Below are positions 1 through 10,498 of a DNA stretch of 64,000 nt, in pieces. How positions within the stretch are numbered: the stretch's first letter is position 1; every line of letters starts with the position of its first letter. Location of the stretch: contig NW_006920869.1 of the NCBI RefSeq assembly GCF_000417875.1, positions 675,759 through 739,758 on the forward strand. The letters are read 5' to 3'. The position numbers were made by a program, and so were the translations under genes. This DNA comes from Pseudozyma flocculosa PF-1. Lineage: Eukaryota; Basidiomycota; Ustilaginomycetes; Ustilaginales; Ustilaginaceae. The notes under the pieces were generated by a model. The model saw only the letters and a program-made list of their open reading frames with translations. It made no database searches and had not been told where the DNA came from.

Positions 1-2125
1 ACGGTGGCTGGAGGGGGGCGACAGCCAGAGCAGACAGCAGAAGCCTCATGGCGGTATATGTAGCCAGGATCTGTGGCCATGGGGGCCTGTCCAGCATCCC
101 GGCCTGCTCGTCTTGTGCGGCGGTCTCGAATGGTATGTACCACCGGCAGCTAACTAGCCAGGCAAGCGGTCGTGCATTGCGGTTTGAGAGCGAGGGGCCT
201 GCTGCTGTGTGGCTAACATGGCCAGAGAGAAGGGGCGCGAGAGATCCTTGCAGAGCTGTCGGGTGCGTGTCCTCGAGGCAAACGCCGGACAGACAAGAGG
301 GGGCAAAGTGGGCAGCGTCGATGGCGGGCGAAGAGATGCAGCACGAACCGCCAACCAGCGTCGATGATCCCGTCGGGGCGAGGAACAAGCAAGCAAGCAA
401 AGAGCAAGGCAGGGTCGAGCCACGCGCCGGTTGGGATGCTTCCATCTGTGCCTCGATCTTCGGTGCGTCCTGCATGCAAGCGCGTGCTTGGATTGACAAA
501 CCGCCGCTGAGCCGCTGCGTTGCGCGCTGCCACAGAGAATCCCGTACGTCTCTCTGCCTGGCCAGGCCAGGCCAAGCCAAGCATGAAAGGCTCTGGTTGT
601 ACACCGCCGCCTCCTCGGCCAACTGAACGCAGCCCGGCCAGCTGCTCCGTCAAACGCGTGCGTTCCGGCTGCTCACGGACGACGGTGATTCGCTCTGCTG
701 CCTGTCGACGGCTCGTGTAGTCGGTTCGGCCCGCCAGGGACCAGTCCTCGTTCAGCCAGTCTAGCCAGGGCCGGCCCAACTTGGCCTGCCGCCCCGCCCT
801 CACCGCGTCGCTTCGCCGTGGGACTTCAATCCGTAAGCTCAGCGTCCCAGTGAGGCTTGCCGTTCCAGCTGACACAGAGAGATCTTGGCGGGCTAGCCTG
901 CCGTAGCACCGTAGCACATGGTCGGCGGTCCTCGTCTTGATGCGAGCGAGAAGTTGTGCGTGTTGGCTGATGCTGCCGGTCGATCCCGACGAAGCGCCAC
1001 AGACAAAAGGGACCGGGGCCAGAGGCGAGCTCAAAGTCCAGGCGAGGTCCTGTCGGGACCAACCGACGGCGCACGTCAAAAGGCAGGCCAGAGCAAGGGT
1101 TCACAGGGAGAAGTGAGAAATTTCTCCTGGCTCCAGACCCGACTGACTGCCCTTGCTTGCTGCCCGCTCTTGGGGCGGGAAGCGGAGTCTAGAAGTTGTT
1201 GCTGCTGAGAGGAGGATCTGGGAGGGCCTCGAGCCAAGAGAAAGGGGCTCTACAGAGAGCGTCACATGGGCGGGCTCCTGCCAGGCACGCAAGTCGACGG
1301 CGTCCGCACAGCCCAGCCTAAGACGCCCAGCTTCAACCGCGACTCCGTCCTCCGACGCGAATTGGAGGGCTGGCAAAGTCCCCTCAACGGTACCAACTCC
1401 GTGTCGCGCGCCCAAGGCAAAGGGATGAATGGGCAGCGATAGGGCCAACGATAGGTCGGGGGCGAGTCGAGGGGCATGAGGACGAATGCGTGGCGCAATC
1501 TCGGCCCGTTGACATGTTGCTCCTTGCCTTCCCGACCCTGCCTCCGTCCCATCGGCTCGTCGATTGTGTATCCGATATCCATCCAGCGGGCGATGGGCCA
1601 CGCCCACGGCCGTCGGCAACCTGCGACGATGCATGCCGTCTCACGTGCAAGCAAGATAACCTGGATCCGCGATGATCGCCAGGGCATGCCCCGGAACCCT
1701 GCAGCAACCAGGCTAGGGCTTCTGTAGTAGTTTCGAAGAAGGCTCGATGCCGGTCCAGCTCTTCCGTAAGCGTGCCCATGCCTTGCCGGCAGGACTGGCC
1801 GGACCCGTTCCGATCCCTGCATCGGCCACCAAACAGACGATCATCACGGCCGGAACGTAGCGCAGCATCAGGTCGCCCCGCTTCAACGACGTTCGACGAA
1901 GCTGGACGCGGACTTACCCATGGACCGCACTTGCCTTGCGAGCATCATCTTGCGAGAACAATGAGCCAACGCAAGCACAGTGACGGATCCAGCGGCGGAG
2001 TCCACAAAGCAACAAAAACAGCGGCAGATGGATGGGATGGCGATCATGACATTGCGACACACCGATGGCCGGGGCATAGTACGTCGTACCGAAGGCCGCT
2101 GCCGGCTCTCGAGGGAGCGGGATGT
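1..2125. other. Gene-free left end
   Basis: I can support no gene here. Long overlapping open frames occur on both strands, but this is expected of GC-rich DNA. None has a recognisable domain, a convincing start context or a splice pattern. The stretch carries two simple motifs seen again in other gene-free parts of the window: GCAAGCAAGCAAAG-type near 384-402 and GGCCAGGCCAGGCC-type near 559-582. The right end is the 3' flank of RPT1. Confidence 0.55.
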
Positions 2126-3795
2126 TCAGTTGTACTGCGGTAGGTCGAATCGGGGCAGAGCAAGCAGCAGTCAGCCATCCGTCCGGGCGCGGCACGTGCA
2201 ACGAGGACCGCAGCAGACTCACCTGGGCGTACAGTGCCGTCGACGAGAACTTGCTTCCCTGCCTGATGACCTTGTCGACAGCGTCGAGGAAGTCGCGCTC
2301 CGTCGCCATCTTCCTCCTTGCTCGGATCGCAAACATGCCCGCCTCGGTGGCCACCGAACGCAACTCGGCACCCGTCGCATTCGGGCACAGCCGCGCAATC
2401 AGGTGGAAGCGGATGTCGCGCTCCACCGACGTGGATCGCGCGTGGATGCGCAGGATGTGCGCCCGCCCCTCGTTGTCCGGAAGGCCAAACTCGACTCTAC
2501 GGTCCAGACGTCCCGGTCGGAGCAGCGCCGGGTCCAGCGTATCGGGCCTGTCGAAGATGAGGTGCGTAGCAGCGACGGGGACGCAGACAGGTGGCAGGCG
2601 GCGTCAGCTTGGTCTGTGCCACAACGCCACAACGTTCGCCGCCGACATCCACGAGCATGACCTGACCACAGCCGTCATCCACCTGCGGCCATACTCACCT
2701 GTTGGTCGCCATCAGCACCTTGATGTTGCCACGGGCGTCGAAGCCGTCGAGCTGGTTGATGAGCTCCAGCATGGTTCGCTGCACCTCGTTGTCGCCTCCC
2801 GCGCCGTCGTCGAAGCGGGCACCGCCGATCGCGTCGACCTCGTCAAAGAAGATGATGCAAGCCTTCTTTGTCCTCGCCATCTCGAAGAGCTCGCGCACCA
2901 TCCTCGCTCCCTCTCCGACATACTTCTGCACCAGCTCCGATCCAATGACTCGGATGAAGGTGGCGTCGGTCCGGTTGGCCACGGCACGGGCGCAGAGCGT
3001 CTTTCCGGTACCGGGAGGTCCGAAGAGCAGCACGCCCTTGGGAGGGTCGATGCCGAGGTTGACGAAGCGCTCCGGCGAGAGGAGGGGCGTCTCTACGACC
3101 TCCCTGAGCTTCTCGATCTGCTCCTTGCAGCCGCCGACGTCGCCGTACGTGACGTCGGGCTTCTCCTCGACCTGCATCATCGTGACCGAGGGGTCGATCT
3201 TGGGAGGCAGCGGGATCTGGATCTGATACTTGTTGCGGTCGACGCCGACCCGCATGCCCTCCTCGATATCTGTCGGCGCAACCCGCTCGCCCAGCGAGAC
3301 GACAAACTTGGCGATCTGCTTGACGTTGATGACATACTTGTCCTGATCTTCGGCGCTTGGCTGACCTCCCATGCCGCCGAGGCCGCCGAGACCGCCTAGC
3401 GCGCCGGCCAGACCGCCGCCACCTCCTGCCCTCGCGCCGCCGCTGGGCGAGCTGTCGTCAGACTCTTGGTTGGCCGACTCGGCCTTGATGATCTTGGTAC
3501 ACCTGGCGACCTGCAGCGGATGCTCCTCGCCCATGCGCTGCTTGTCCATGGGAATGTCCCACAGGTTGGGTGGCGCCAGCCCCGTGTCGCTCTCCTTGAC
3601 TCCCATCTTTTCATTGACGCGCTTCTGCACCTCCTTGATCTCGTTTTCGATCTTCTTGAGCGCCGCTGCGTAGGGCCCCTGGCCGTACGTCTTCAGCAGC
3701 TGGATGTCGCCCTCGTCGAGCGCCACGATCTTTTCCTCATCCTTGGAGTCGACGTCGGGCTTCTTGTACTTTTCCCAGTCGGCCTTCGGCGGCAT
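2126..3795 (-). CDS. RPT1: 26S proteasome regulatory subunit 7 (AAA ATPase Rpt1)
   Basis: One of the six ATPases of the 19S base that unfold and translocate ubiquitinated substrates into the 20S proteasome, in nucleus and cytosol. The model is complement(2126..2134, 2223..2547, 2699..3795), 476 aa, with introns of 151 and 88 nt, both GTGAGT...CAG. It shows an N-terminal coiled-coil stretch (about 44-64), an OB-like region after 150, Walker A GPPGTGKT at 259-266 and Walker B FFDEVD with D318/E319. The second exon carries the arginine-finger and lid region ([13 protein letters not shown]). A Gly-rich insert at about 118-145 is unusual for the family. The last exon is only 9 nt and encodes Tyr-Asn plus stop, which matches the usual Rpt1 tail (not an HbYX motif). 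It is divergently transcribed from VMA1. Confidence 0.95.
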
Positions 3796-4645
3796 GATGG
3801 GCGAGTGTGGATGTGGTGTTTGTCAGGGAAGGATAGAAGGGTGTCCCTGGTCGTCACAGGGGGCGGTGGCGCGGGAATGGGCCGGGTGGTGCGGTATCAA
3901 AGGCGTGAGAAGGAGGCCGCTGGTGCTTGCGCCGTGCGGAGCTTCGACGTAGGCGATGATATGGCTGCTGCACGCAGTGCGACTTCGGTAGCGGTGGTGC
4001 TGTGATGAAGGAGGTGTCGGTGGTGGTGGTGGCGGAGGGTGTTGGTTGGGCGCAGCAGCGGGTGTGAAGGTGGAAAGGGCCGCGTCGTCGTTGGAGCCTG
4101 GCAGCCTTCGTTGCCCGAGTGCCGTGCCCGCCTCCACCTGTCCGAGTCCTTGAGCCCCGATCACGCGCTGGCCGTTGCCGGTTCAAAGCTGGGCCGCGAT
4201 TCTCGCACGAGTGGACAGGGGAAAAGGGGCTGACCAGCAGGTAGGTGGCTGGCCAGCCGCGAACGGACCGCCTGCATTAGGCCAGGTCAGGCCAAGCTCA
4301 AGAGCGGCTCGCCCCAGAGGCCTGGCCAGGGCTGGGCTGCCAGGAGGGTAATCGAGAGAGAGAAGGGCGAGTCTCCACCCCCGGCCGCCTGCCCCGCCTC
4401 CTGAGCAGCGCATCGCCCCACCCGCTGACATCGACGCCGCCGACCACCAGCCCATCGCAACTGCCCACCTCGCACACCGCCTCCTTTCTCCGCCGTCTTT
4501 ATCGTATCCCGCTGCATCGCTGCTACACGCCAGCGTCGTATCATAGACTTCGTCACATCGAGCAGCACCACCCCTCGGCCACCCCGAACCGGCGACACAT
4601 CCCGCCCTCTAGCGCCACCTCCGGCCCCTTTCGACCCCAGACGAG
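3796..4645. promoter_or_regulatory. Divergent promoter region RPT1/VMA1
   Basis: An 850-bp spacer separates the two divergent start codons and must hold both 5' leaders and core promoters. I see no clear TATA box. A run of GGT/GGC triplets lies near 4017-4040, and a GGCCAGGTCAGGCC-like motif near 4280. No further gene is supported. Confidence 0.5.
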
Positions 4646-6843
4646 ATGGCCGGCGCAATGCAGAACGCCAAGAAGGACCTCCCCAAGATCCGCGATGAGG
4701 AGCGCGAGGGGAGGTATGGCACTGTCTTTGGCGTCTCCGGACCCGTTGTTGTCGCCGAGAACATGATTGGCTCCAGCATGTACGAGCTGGTCCGCGTCGG
4801 TCACGACGAGCTCGTCGGAGAGATTATCCGAATCGACAACGACAAGGTCACCATCCAGGTCTACGAGGAGACGTCCGGTGTCACCGTCGGCGACCCTGTC
4901 CTCAGCACGGGCAAGCCGCTCAGCGTCGAGCTCGGTCCGGGCCTGATGGAGAACATTTACGACGGCATCCAGCGGCCACTCGAGGGCATCATGAGGAAGA
5001 GCCAGGGCATCTACATTCGTGAGTAGCCGCAGCGAGCGCTGGAAGCGGAACTCGAACCCCGTGGGTCCTTCCTCTTTGTTGATCCCGTCGCCCGCCCGTG
5101 CCCGCGATACTCCTATCGACAGCTCGTGGCATCAACACTCAGGCGCTGGACCGAGAGCTGCAGTGGGACTTCACTCCGGCCAACCTCAAGGTCGGCGACC
5201 ACATCAGCGGAGGAGACATCTTCGGAAGCGTCTACGAGAACGCGCTGCTCAAGGACCACAAGATTATGCTTGGGCCTCGCGCGCTCGGCACCATTACCCA
5301 CATCGCCGAGAAGGGCTCCTACGCTGTCGACGACGTCGTGCTCGAGACCGAGTTCCAGGGCAAGAAGCAGAAGCACACCATGCTCCAGATCTGGCCCGTC
5401 CGAGCTCCGCGCCCCGTCACCGAGAAGCTCACCGCCAACAACCCGCTCCTCACCGGACAGCGTATCCTCGACTCGCTCTTCCCTTGCGTCCAGGGCGGTA
5501 CCACTGCCATCCCCGGCGCTTTCGGCTGCGGCAAGACGGTCATCTCGCAGGCGCTGTCCAAGTACTCCAACTCTGACATCATCACCTACGTTGGCTGTGA
5601 GTGCCGTCGCCGTCTCGCCGTCCTTGCCGGAGTCAAGAACCGGCGCCCTGTCCTCTCGAATGCAACGAGCTGACCTTTGTCTTTCCACTTCCGCTTCCTG
5701 AACTGAAGGTGGCGAGCGAGGCAACGAGATGGCCGAGGTCTTGGCCGAGTTCCCCGAGCTTACCCTCATGCGCGAGGGCGAGGAGTACCCCATCATGAAG
5801 CGAACGACGCTGGTGGCCAACACTAGTAACATGCCAGTCGCTGCCCGCGAGGCGTCGATCTACACGGGCATCACGCTCTCCGAGTACTTCCGTGACCAGG
5901 GCTACAACGTTGCGATGATGGCCGACTCGACGTCGCGATGGGCCGAGGCGCTTCGAGAGATCTCGGGTCGTCTGGCCGAGATGCCGGCCGACTCGGGCTA
6001 CCCGGCGTACCTGGGTGCCAAGCTGGCCAGCTTCTATGAGCGTGCCGGCAAGGTGACGTGTCTCGGTAGCCCCGAGCGGAACGGTTCCGTCAGCATCGTC
6101 GGCGCCGTCAGCCCGCCCGGTGGCGACTTCTCAGACCCCGTCACCTCGGCCACGCTCGGCATCGTCGGCGCCTTCTGGGGTCTCGACAAGAAGCTGGCGC
6201 AGCGCAAGCACTTCCCCTCGGTCAACTGGGACGTCAGCTACTCGAACTACATCAACGCCCTCGAGCCTTACTACGAGAAGAACGCGCCCGACTTCATTGC
6301 GCTGCGGTCGACTGCCAAGTCGCTGCTGCAGAAGGACTCGGACCTCGCCGAGATCGTGCAGCTGGTCGGCAAGAGCGCGCTCGGCGAGAACGACAAGGTC
6401 ACGCTCGACGTCGCCAAGATCATCAAGGACGACTACCTCCAGCAGAACGGCATCTCGGAGTACGATGCCTACTGCCCCTTCTACAAGACGAGCGGCATGC
6501 TGAGGAACATGGTCGACTTCCACGACCGCGCCCAGGCGGCCATCAACAACAACCCAGACATGACCTGGGCCAAGGTCAAGGAGCACTGCTCCGACATCAT
6601 CTACCGGCTTTCGCAGCAGAAGGTGAGAACAAAGTTCGAGCGGGCGGGCGTCGATCTCTCCGCCCTGCCGTTGAACGATGTGTTGGAAATGAGGTCCCGT
6701 CTTGCTGACATCTGCCGCATTGCACATTCGCTCGCCTGCGACCGCAGTTCGAGAGCCCCAAGGATGGCGAGGAGACCATCACCAAGAAGTTCGACAAGAT
6801 CAACCAGGACATGCAGGAGGCCTTCCGCACACTCACGGATTAG
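4646..6843 (+). CDS. VMA1: V-type H+-ATPase catalytic subunit A
   Basis: Catalytic A subunit of the V1 sector, which hydrolyses ATP to acidify vacuole and endosomes. The model is join(4646..5018, 5123..5596, 5709..6622, 6748..6843), 618 aa, close to the family's usual 615-620. All three introns start GTGAG and end AG. The chain starts with the beta-barrel domain ([14 protein letters not shown]), followed by the non-homologous insert, the P-loop GAFGCGKT at about 256-263, the [10 protein letters not shown] helix, and the [12 protein letters not shown] segment. The P-loop region is uninterrupted, so the intein of the S. cerevisiae gene is absent. The first ATG lies in a good context (gacgagATGg). 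The last exon is 96 nt and gives the expected short helical C-terminus. Confidence 0.96.
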
Positions 6844-7271
6844 GCACATAGCGGACCCCTTCCTCGACGCCGTCGGGGCGATGTCCGGCGGCACAGTTGT
6901 GAATCATTCCTGTCTGTCCCATCTTGTTCATAATCGCAGCATCACATCCATGACTTCTCTCCTCGACTGCAGCCAGCGGCGCAATGCCGTGCTGTCCGAG
7001 CGCGAAACAGCTGGCCCCTCGTGGCTGGTCCCGGCACTCGTGTTGCCCGGCACCACCACGCCCCGGAAGTGAAATGAGGTAGGGACCCCCTTTTTGCCCC
7101 AGCAGGCCGGATCGCCTCGCTCTTGCCTCACCCGCTCAACCCTCCATCCTGATAAAAAGGGTGCTGCCCTCCTGCGATCATTCGAGTCCCCTGCTCACAT
7201 CTGTCCGTCCCCACACATCCACACGCCCAGCGCTGCTCTCGACGCCATCGATCCGAGGGAGCAACACCACG
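6844..7271. other. Spacer: VMA1 3' flank and secreted-protein gene 1 leader
   Basis: A 428-bp spacer holding the VMA1 3' end and the promoter of the first secreted-protein gene. A weak TATA-like GATAAAAAGG at about 7151-7160 lies some 115 nt before the start codon at 7272. Nothing else is seen. Confidence 0.45.
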
Positions 7272-8372
7272 ATGCGCGTGCGCATCTTCGCCTGGCTGGC
7301 GCTGGCCTCCACGCTCTTCGCCCCTGGCGCTTCTGCCGCGCCTCCCCCCTATCCACACCGACTTCCGCCCGAGCTCGATGGACCGTTGGAGATCCCTCAG
7401 GAGGCCTTCGATTACGCCTTGGCCGTCCTCCACGAAGACAGCTCGCACCATGGTGTGAACGCGCCGGCGGGACACGCTCCGATTCAGGGATACTACCCGC
7501 AGCAGCACGAAGCCCATCCGGGCAACTGGCAGCCGGGCGCCGTGCATCAGCCCTATCATGAGCAGCCGGAACCGTTCCCGACCCACTACCTCCCTCAACA
7601 GTCCGAAGCGCATCAAGGCTACCACCACCTGTACCAGCAACCGGGAGCCTCTCTGGACCACCGCCAGCAGCCCGAGAACCAAGACCGTCTGGAAATGTAC
7701 AGCTACCAGCCGCCCAACTACGACGACGGAGACAGCTCGAGCCTGGCTTCGGACGCTTCTTCTCGTCCGGTACATCCGGAAGAGAACGTCCCCGCCCAAC
7801 CCGTCCGTGGCAGCAGCTCGTCGCTAGCGCCCTCGTCCGCCATCGGTCAGGCACTGCAGCCGAACGGCATGTTTCCCGGATACGGTCGAGCAGCCGACCT
7901 TTTCCTGTACACCCACCCGACCTGCTTCCTGAGGCAAGTCCGGAAGAACACCAGAGCGACCCCGGATGAGCGCGAATTGGTCCTCTACAAGCTCCGCCGG
8001 GACCTAGCGTACTACGACAAGATTCCTCGACCCGAACTCGCCCAGGTCCGCTGGATCGATACCGACCAGCAAGCCCTCCTCGCCCAAGTGGGAGATCTGG
8101 ACGGCGCAGCCTTTCGCAGATCGTTGAGAACCGACGTCTACAAGAACCCAGTCACCTACGACCGCGGCCTCTTCACCCGCTACGTCATCAACGGCTACTT
8201 CATCGTCTTCCGCAAGCCGCAATCGACCGCGGACGTCCACTATGTCGCAGCGTTCCCCATCGAGTCGGATCCAGACGTCGTCACTGGCATGATCGAGATC
8301 GGCCTGTTCAAGATTCCTGTCTGGCAGAATCGAGCCCTTATGAGGAACATGGCTCACCCTCAGGCGGAGTGA
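7272..8372 (+). CDS. Secreted protein of unknown function, tandem family member 1
   Basis: An intronless 366-aa protein. I chose the ATG at 7272 because it begins a textbook signal peptide (basic MRVR, hydrophobic core, ASA cleavage near 22/23). An upstream in-frame extension to 7161 has no signal-like start. The mature N-terminal half is rich in Gln, His, Pro and Tyr (about 60-130), with loosely repeated units such as QQHEAHPG and QQSEAHQG. The C-terminal half (about 208-366) is the family domain: HPTCF (H215), ERELVLYKLRRDL, WID, FTRYVINGYF, FRKPQ and a final AHPQAE. The only cysteine of the mature chain is in HPTCF. I recognise no named domain. Two homologous genes follow in the same orientation, which suggests local duplication. 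A role outside the cell or at a host/substrate interface is inference only. Confidence 0.85.
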   Translation: MRVRIFAWLALASTLFAPGASAAPPPYPHRLPPELDGPLEIPQEAFDYALAVLHEDSSHHGVNAPAGHAPIQGYYPQQHEAHPGNWQPGAVHQPYHEQPEPFPTHYLPQQSEAHQGYHHLYQQPGASLDHRQQPENQDRLEMYSYQPPNYDDGDSSSLASDASSRPVHPEENVPAQPVRGSSSSLAPSSAIGQALQPNGMFPGYGRAADLFLYTHPTCFLRQVRKNTRATPDERELVLYKLRRDLAYYDKIPRPELAQVRWIDTDQQALLAQVGDLDGAAFRRSLRTDVYKNPVTYDRGLFTRYVINGYFIVFRKPQSTADVHYVAAFPIESDPDVVTGMIEIGLFKIPVWQNRALMRNMAHPQAE

Positions 8373-8969
8373 GCAGGCCCGCAAGAATACGCATCGACGT
8401 CGCCAGCGGTCGCATGCATCTTGGTCGGTGTCCTCATTCTTCCCACCCGGGCCCAAACGTGCCTGTCCCACCTCCCCTCCCACATTCACCTAGGCCGAGC
8501 TCTAGTACGAGAGCTCTCTTGTTAAGAAAGGCAATGAGATGAAGTCATATTGCTGCTTCCTCTTCTTGGCACCGGGGCGCCAGTGGGCGCTCGGAGAAGG
8601 TTTTTTTTTGCGTGATGCGTGGCGGTGCGTGCTTGTTACCAACCCACCGAACTAGCGGCGCCCCTCCTGTATTGTCCCGCCACCGTCCCGCCGGCGACGG
8701 TATGCCACGCAAAATGAAGAGCTGATGCCAGCTGGCGAGTGAATCGCCACGTTGTTGCCAGGGCTCCTCGGCGGTCCTGAGAGCTTCGTTGGTTGACCTC
8801 ATCTTGCTCACATACATAATAAGCGATTGTCTCCAGAGACACCCGGCCAACGCCTCATCTACCAACACTTTCCGGGCGTCTCGCGACTGTCTGACATCCT
8901 TTCGACCGAGGCAAGCGCACCCAGCGACCCATCGTCGAGCCGACACAGCACGCTCAGCTCATTATCATT
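8373..8969. other. Spacer between secreted-protein genes 1 and 2
   Basis: A 597-bp spacer with a short T-tract near 8601-8608 and no supportable gene. It should contain the terminator of gene 1 and the promoter of gene 2. An AT-rich cataataag at about 8815-8823 is the only TATA-like element I see. Confidence 0.4.
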
Positions 8970-9851
8970 ATGTTCAAGAATCGCCGCGCCGCTTGTTCCT
9001 TCGTGGCTTTTGGGCTGCTCGCTGCTTCAGGCTTGGCGAAGCCCATGTTCGATCCCCTGGACCTGACGCCTCTTACACAAGACGTCATCGACGCCGGGGT
9101 CGCAGCGCTCAGAGAGTGGGACTCGGAGCATATCCCGCTCCTGTCGATGAACTCCTATCATCCAGCGCAAGGGCAGCCAGAAGGCGTCTACCACTCCTAC
9201 GTGCAACATGCCGAACCGTACCACGCAGGGAGCTCTAGCCAAGCGGATCACGCCGGGATGGAATCGAGCTCTCAGCCGGCCTATTTGCCCAACGCTCTCT
9301 CTGAACTCGGCCAAGAAGCCCAGCAATCTGAACCGACCCCGGAGGCCCTCATCGCCAATCGCGAGGCACTGAGGTGGGCGGCCAAGGCTGCGGTACGAAA
9401 CGGCGAAGGGATGAAGGTGGACCACTTCGTGCACCCGACCTCTTTCAGGAGGACGGCGAGCACGACCCTCAAGGCGAACCTCTTTGAACGCGATCTGGTC
9501 CTCGACAAGCTCCAGACCGACCTCAATCGTCAAACCAGGCGTAGATCTGGGTATCCGCCAGCCCACTGGGTCGACGATCCCCACTCGCTCCTCGAACGGA
9601 TCGAGGGCAAGCTTGCAAGCAGGGTCCGCACGCACCTCCGATCCGATGTGAACAGGAGGACCCCGTCATACCGAGGAGCCCTCACGCGCTACCTGATCAA
9701 CGAGTACATCATGGAGTTTCGACGAATGAAAGGCTCGGACCTTTACTACGTCCTGGCGGTGCCCGCGGACGGCTTGGCAAGCCCAACCCACCCGGACCGA
9801 TTCGCCCATGCGTCCATGGAGGTCGGTCTGGTCGAGATACCGGCGCTTTGA
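8970..9851 (+). CDS. Secreted protein of unknown function, tandem family member 2
   Basis: An intronless 293-aa protein with a signal peptide of about 23 residues ending GLA before KPM. The mature N-terminus, PLDLTPLTQDVIDAG, is nearly shared with member 3 and predicts an amphipathic helix. The middle is a Ser/Gln/His-rich low-complexity stretch. The C-terminal family domain begins at HPTSF (H155) and includes ERDLVLDKL, LLERI, ALTRYLINEY, YYVLAVP and MEVGLVEIP. It differs from members 1 and 3 in two ways. The conserved Cys of HPTCF is Ser, leaving no cysteine in the mature chain, and the protein ends at IPAL, about 20 residues before the AHP-E tail of its relatives. The frame is intact and the promoter spacer is normal, so it looks like a diverged gene and not a wreck. 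Confidence 0.85.
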   Translation: MFKNRRAACSFVAFGLLAASGLAKPMFDPLDLTPLTQDVIDAGVAALREWDSEHIPLLSMNSYHPAQGQPEGVYHSYVQHAEPYHAGSSSQADHAGMESSSQPAYLPNALSELGQEAQQSEPTPEALIANREALRWAAKAAVRNGEGMKVDHFVHPTSFRRTASTTLKANLFERDLVLDKLQTDLNRQTRRRSGYPPAHWVDDPHSLLERIEGKLASRVRTHLRSDVNRRTPSYRGALTRYLINEYIMEFRRMKGSDLYYVLAVPADGLASPTHPDRFAHASMEVGLVEIPAL

Positions 9852-10498
9852 GCACAGACAGGGCGGCAGTGCTATCATCACACCGGGACGTGGTGCCGCT
9901 TGCTTTGTCGCAGGTACGGGGCCACGCACGAGCAAGGTGGCGCCGCCGCGGCAAGACACGGACGACCTTCGACGAAGCCGTCTTTGTGATCGCTCGCTCT
10001 TATTTTCGGGCTTCCTTCGGTCAAGGCAGCAGTCTCCGGGCCCCGTCCAGTTGCCACCATGCCGCTAAATTGGTCGGAGACGGCCCGGCCGGGACTCCTC
10101 AGGGACCTTGCTCCTTAATACGAGAGCAGTCATGGCACGCCACAGCCCCACCTTGAGGAAAACGCCCCGCGGAATGAAAATTAGGAGGTGCTCCTGGCAT
10201 CTTCTTGCCCGGGTGGCAGCAAGAGCTTACGGGACGTTCCGTTCCGCTCGTCGATCCCTATAAATCTCGACCTGTAGCCATATCTCCTCGCTTTCTCTCT
10301 CCGAACTTCCCTTCCATCCTCACCCTGCCAAGCACTGTCCTACCTGCTTGACTTTTCTCCTCGCGGCCACCAGCTGCCGCCCTTCCTTCCCTGCCAGGAG
10401 CAGGCCGACTTAGCTTTCTCCATTTCCATCGGACACAGTACTGTGTGCCTCCCTCAACGCCAGCTGACCGTGTCTCTGCACACCACCCCAAGAGCAGC
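9852..10498. other. Spacer between secreted-protein genes 2 and 3
   Basis: A 647-bp spacer with no supportable gene. A TATAAAT element lies at 10259-10265, about 235 nt before the next start codon. That would imply a long leader for member 3 if the element is used. Confidence 0.4.

Noticed and set aside
2122..3399. 425-residue plus-strand frame opposite RPT1
   Set aside because: Antisense to AAA ATPase coding sequence.
5510..5560. Possible intein in VMA1
   Set aside because: The P-loop GAFGCGKT and following helix are continuous, so no intein is inserted at the yeast site.
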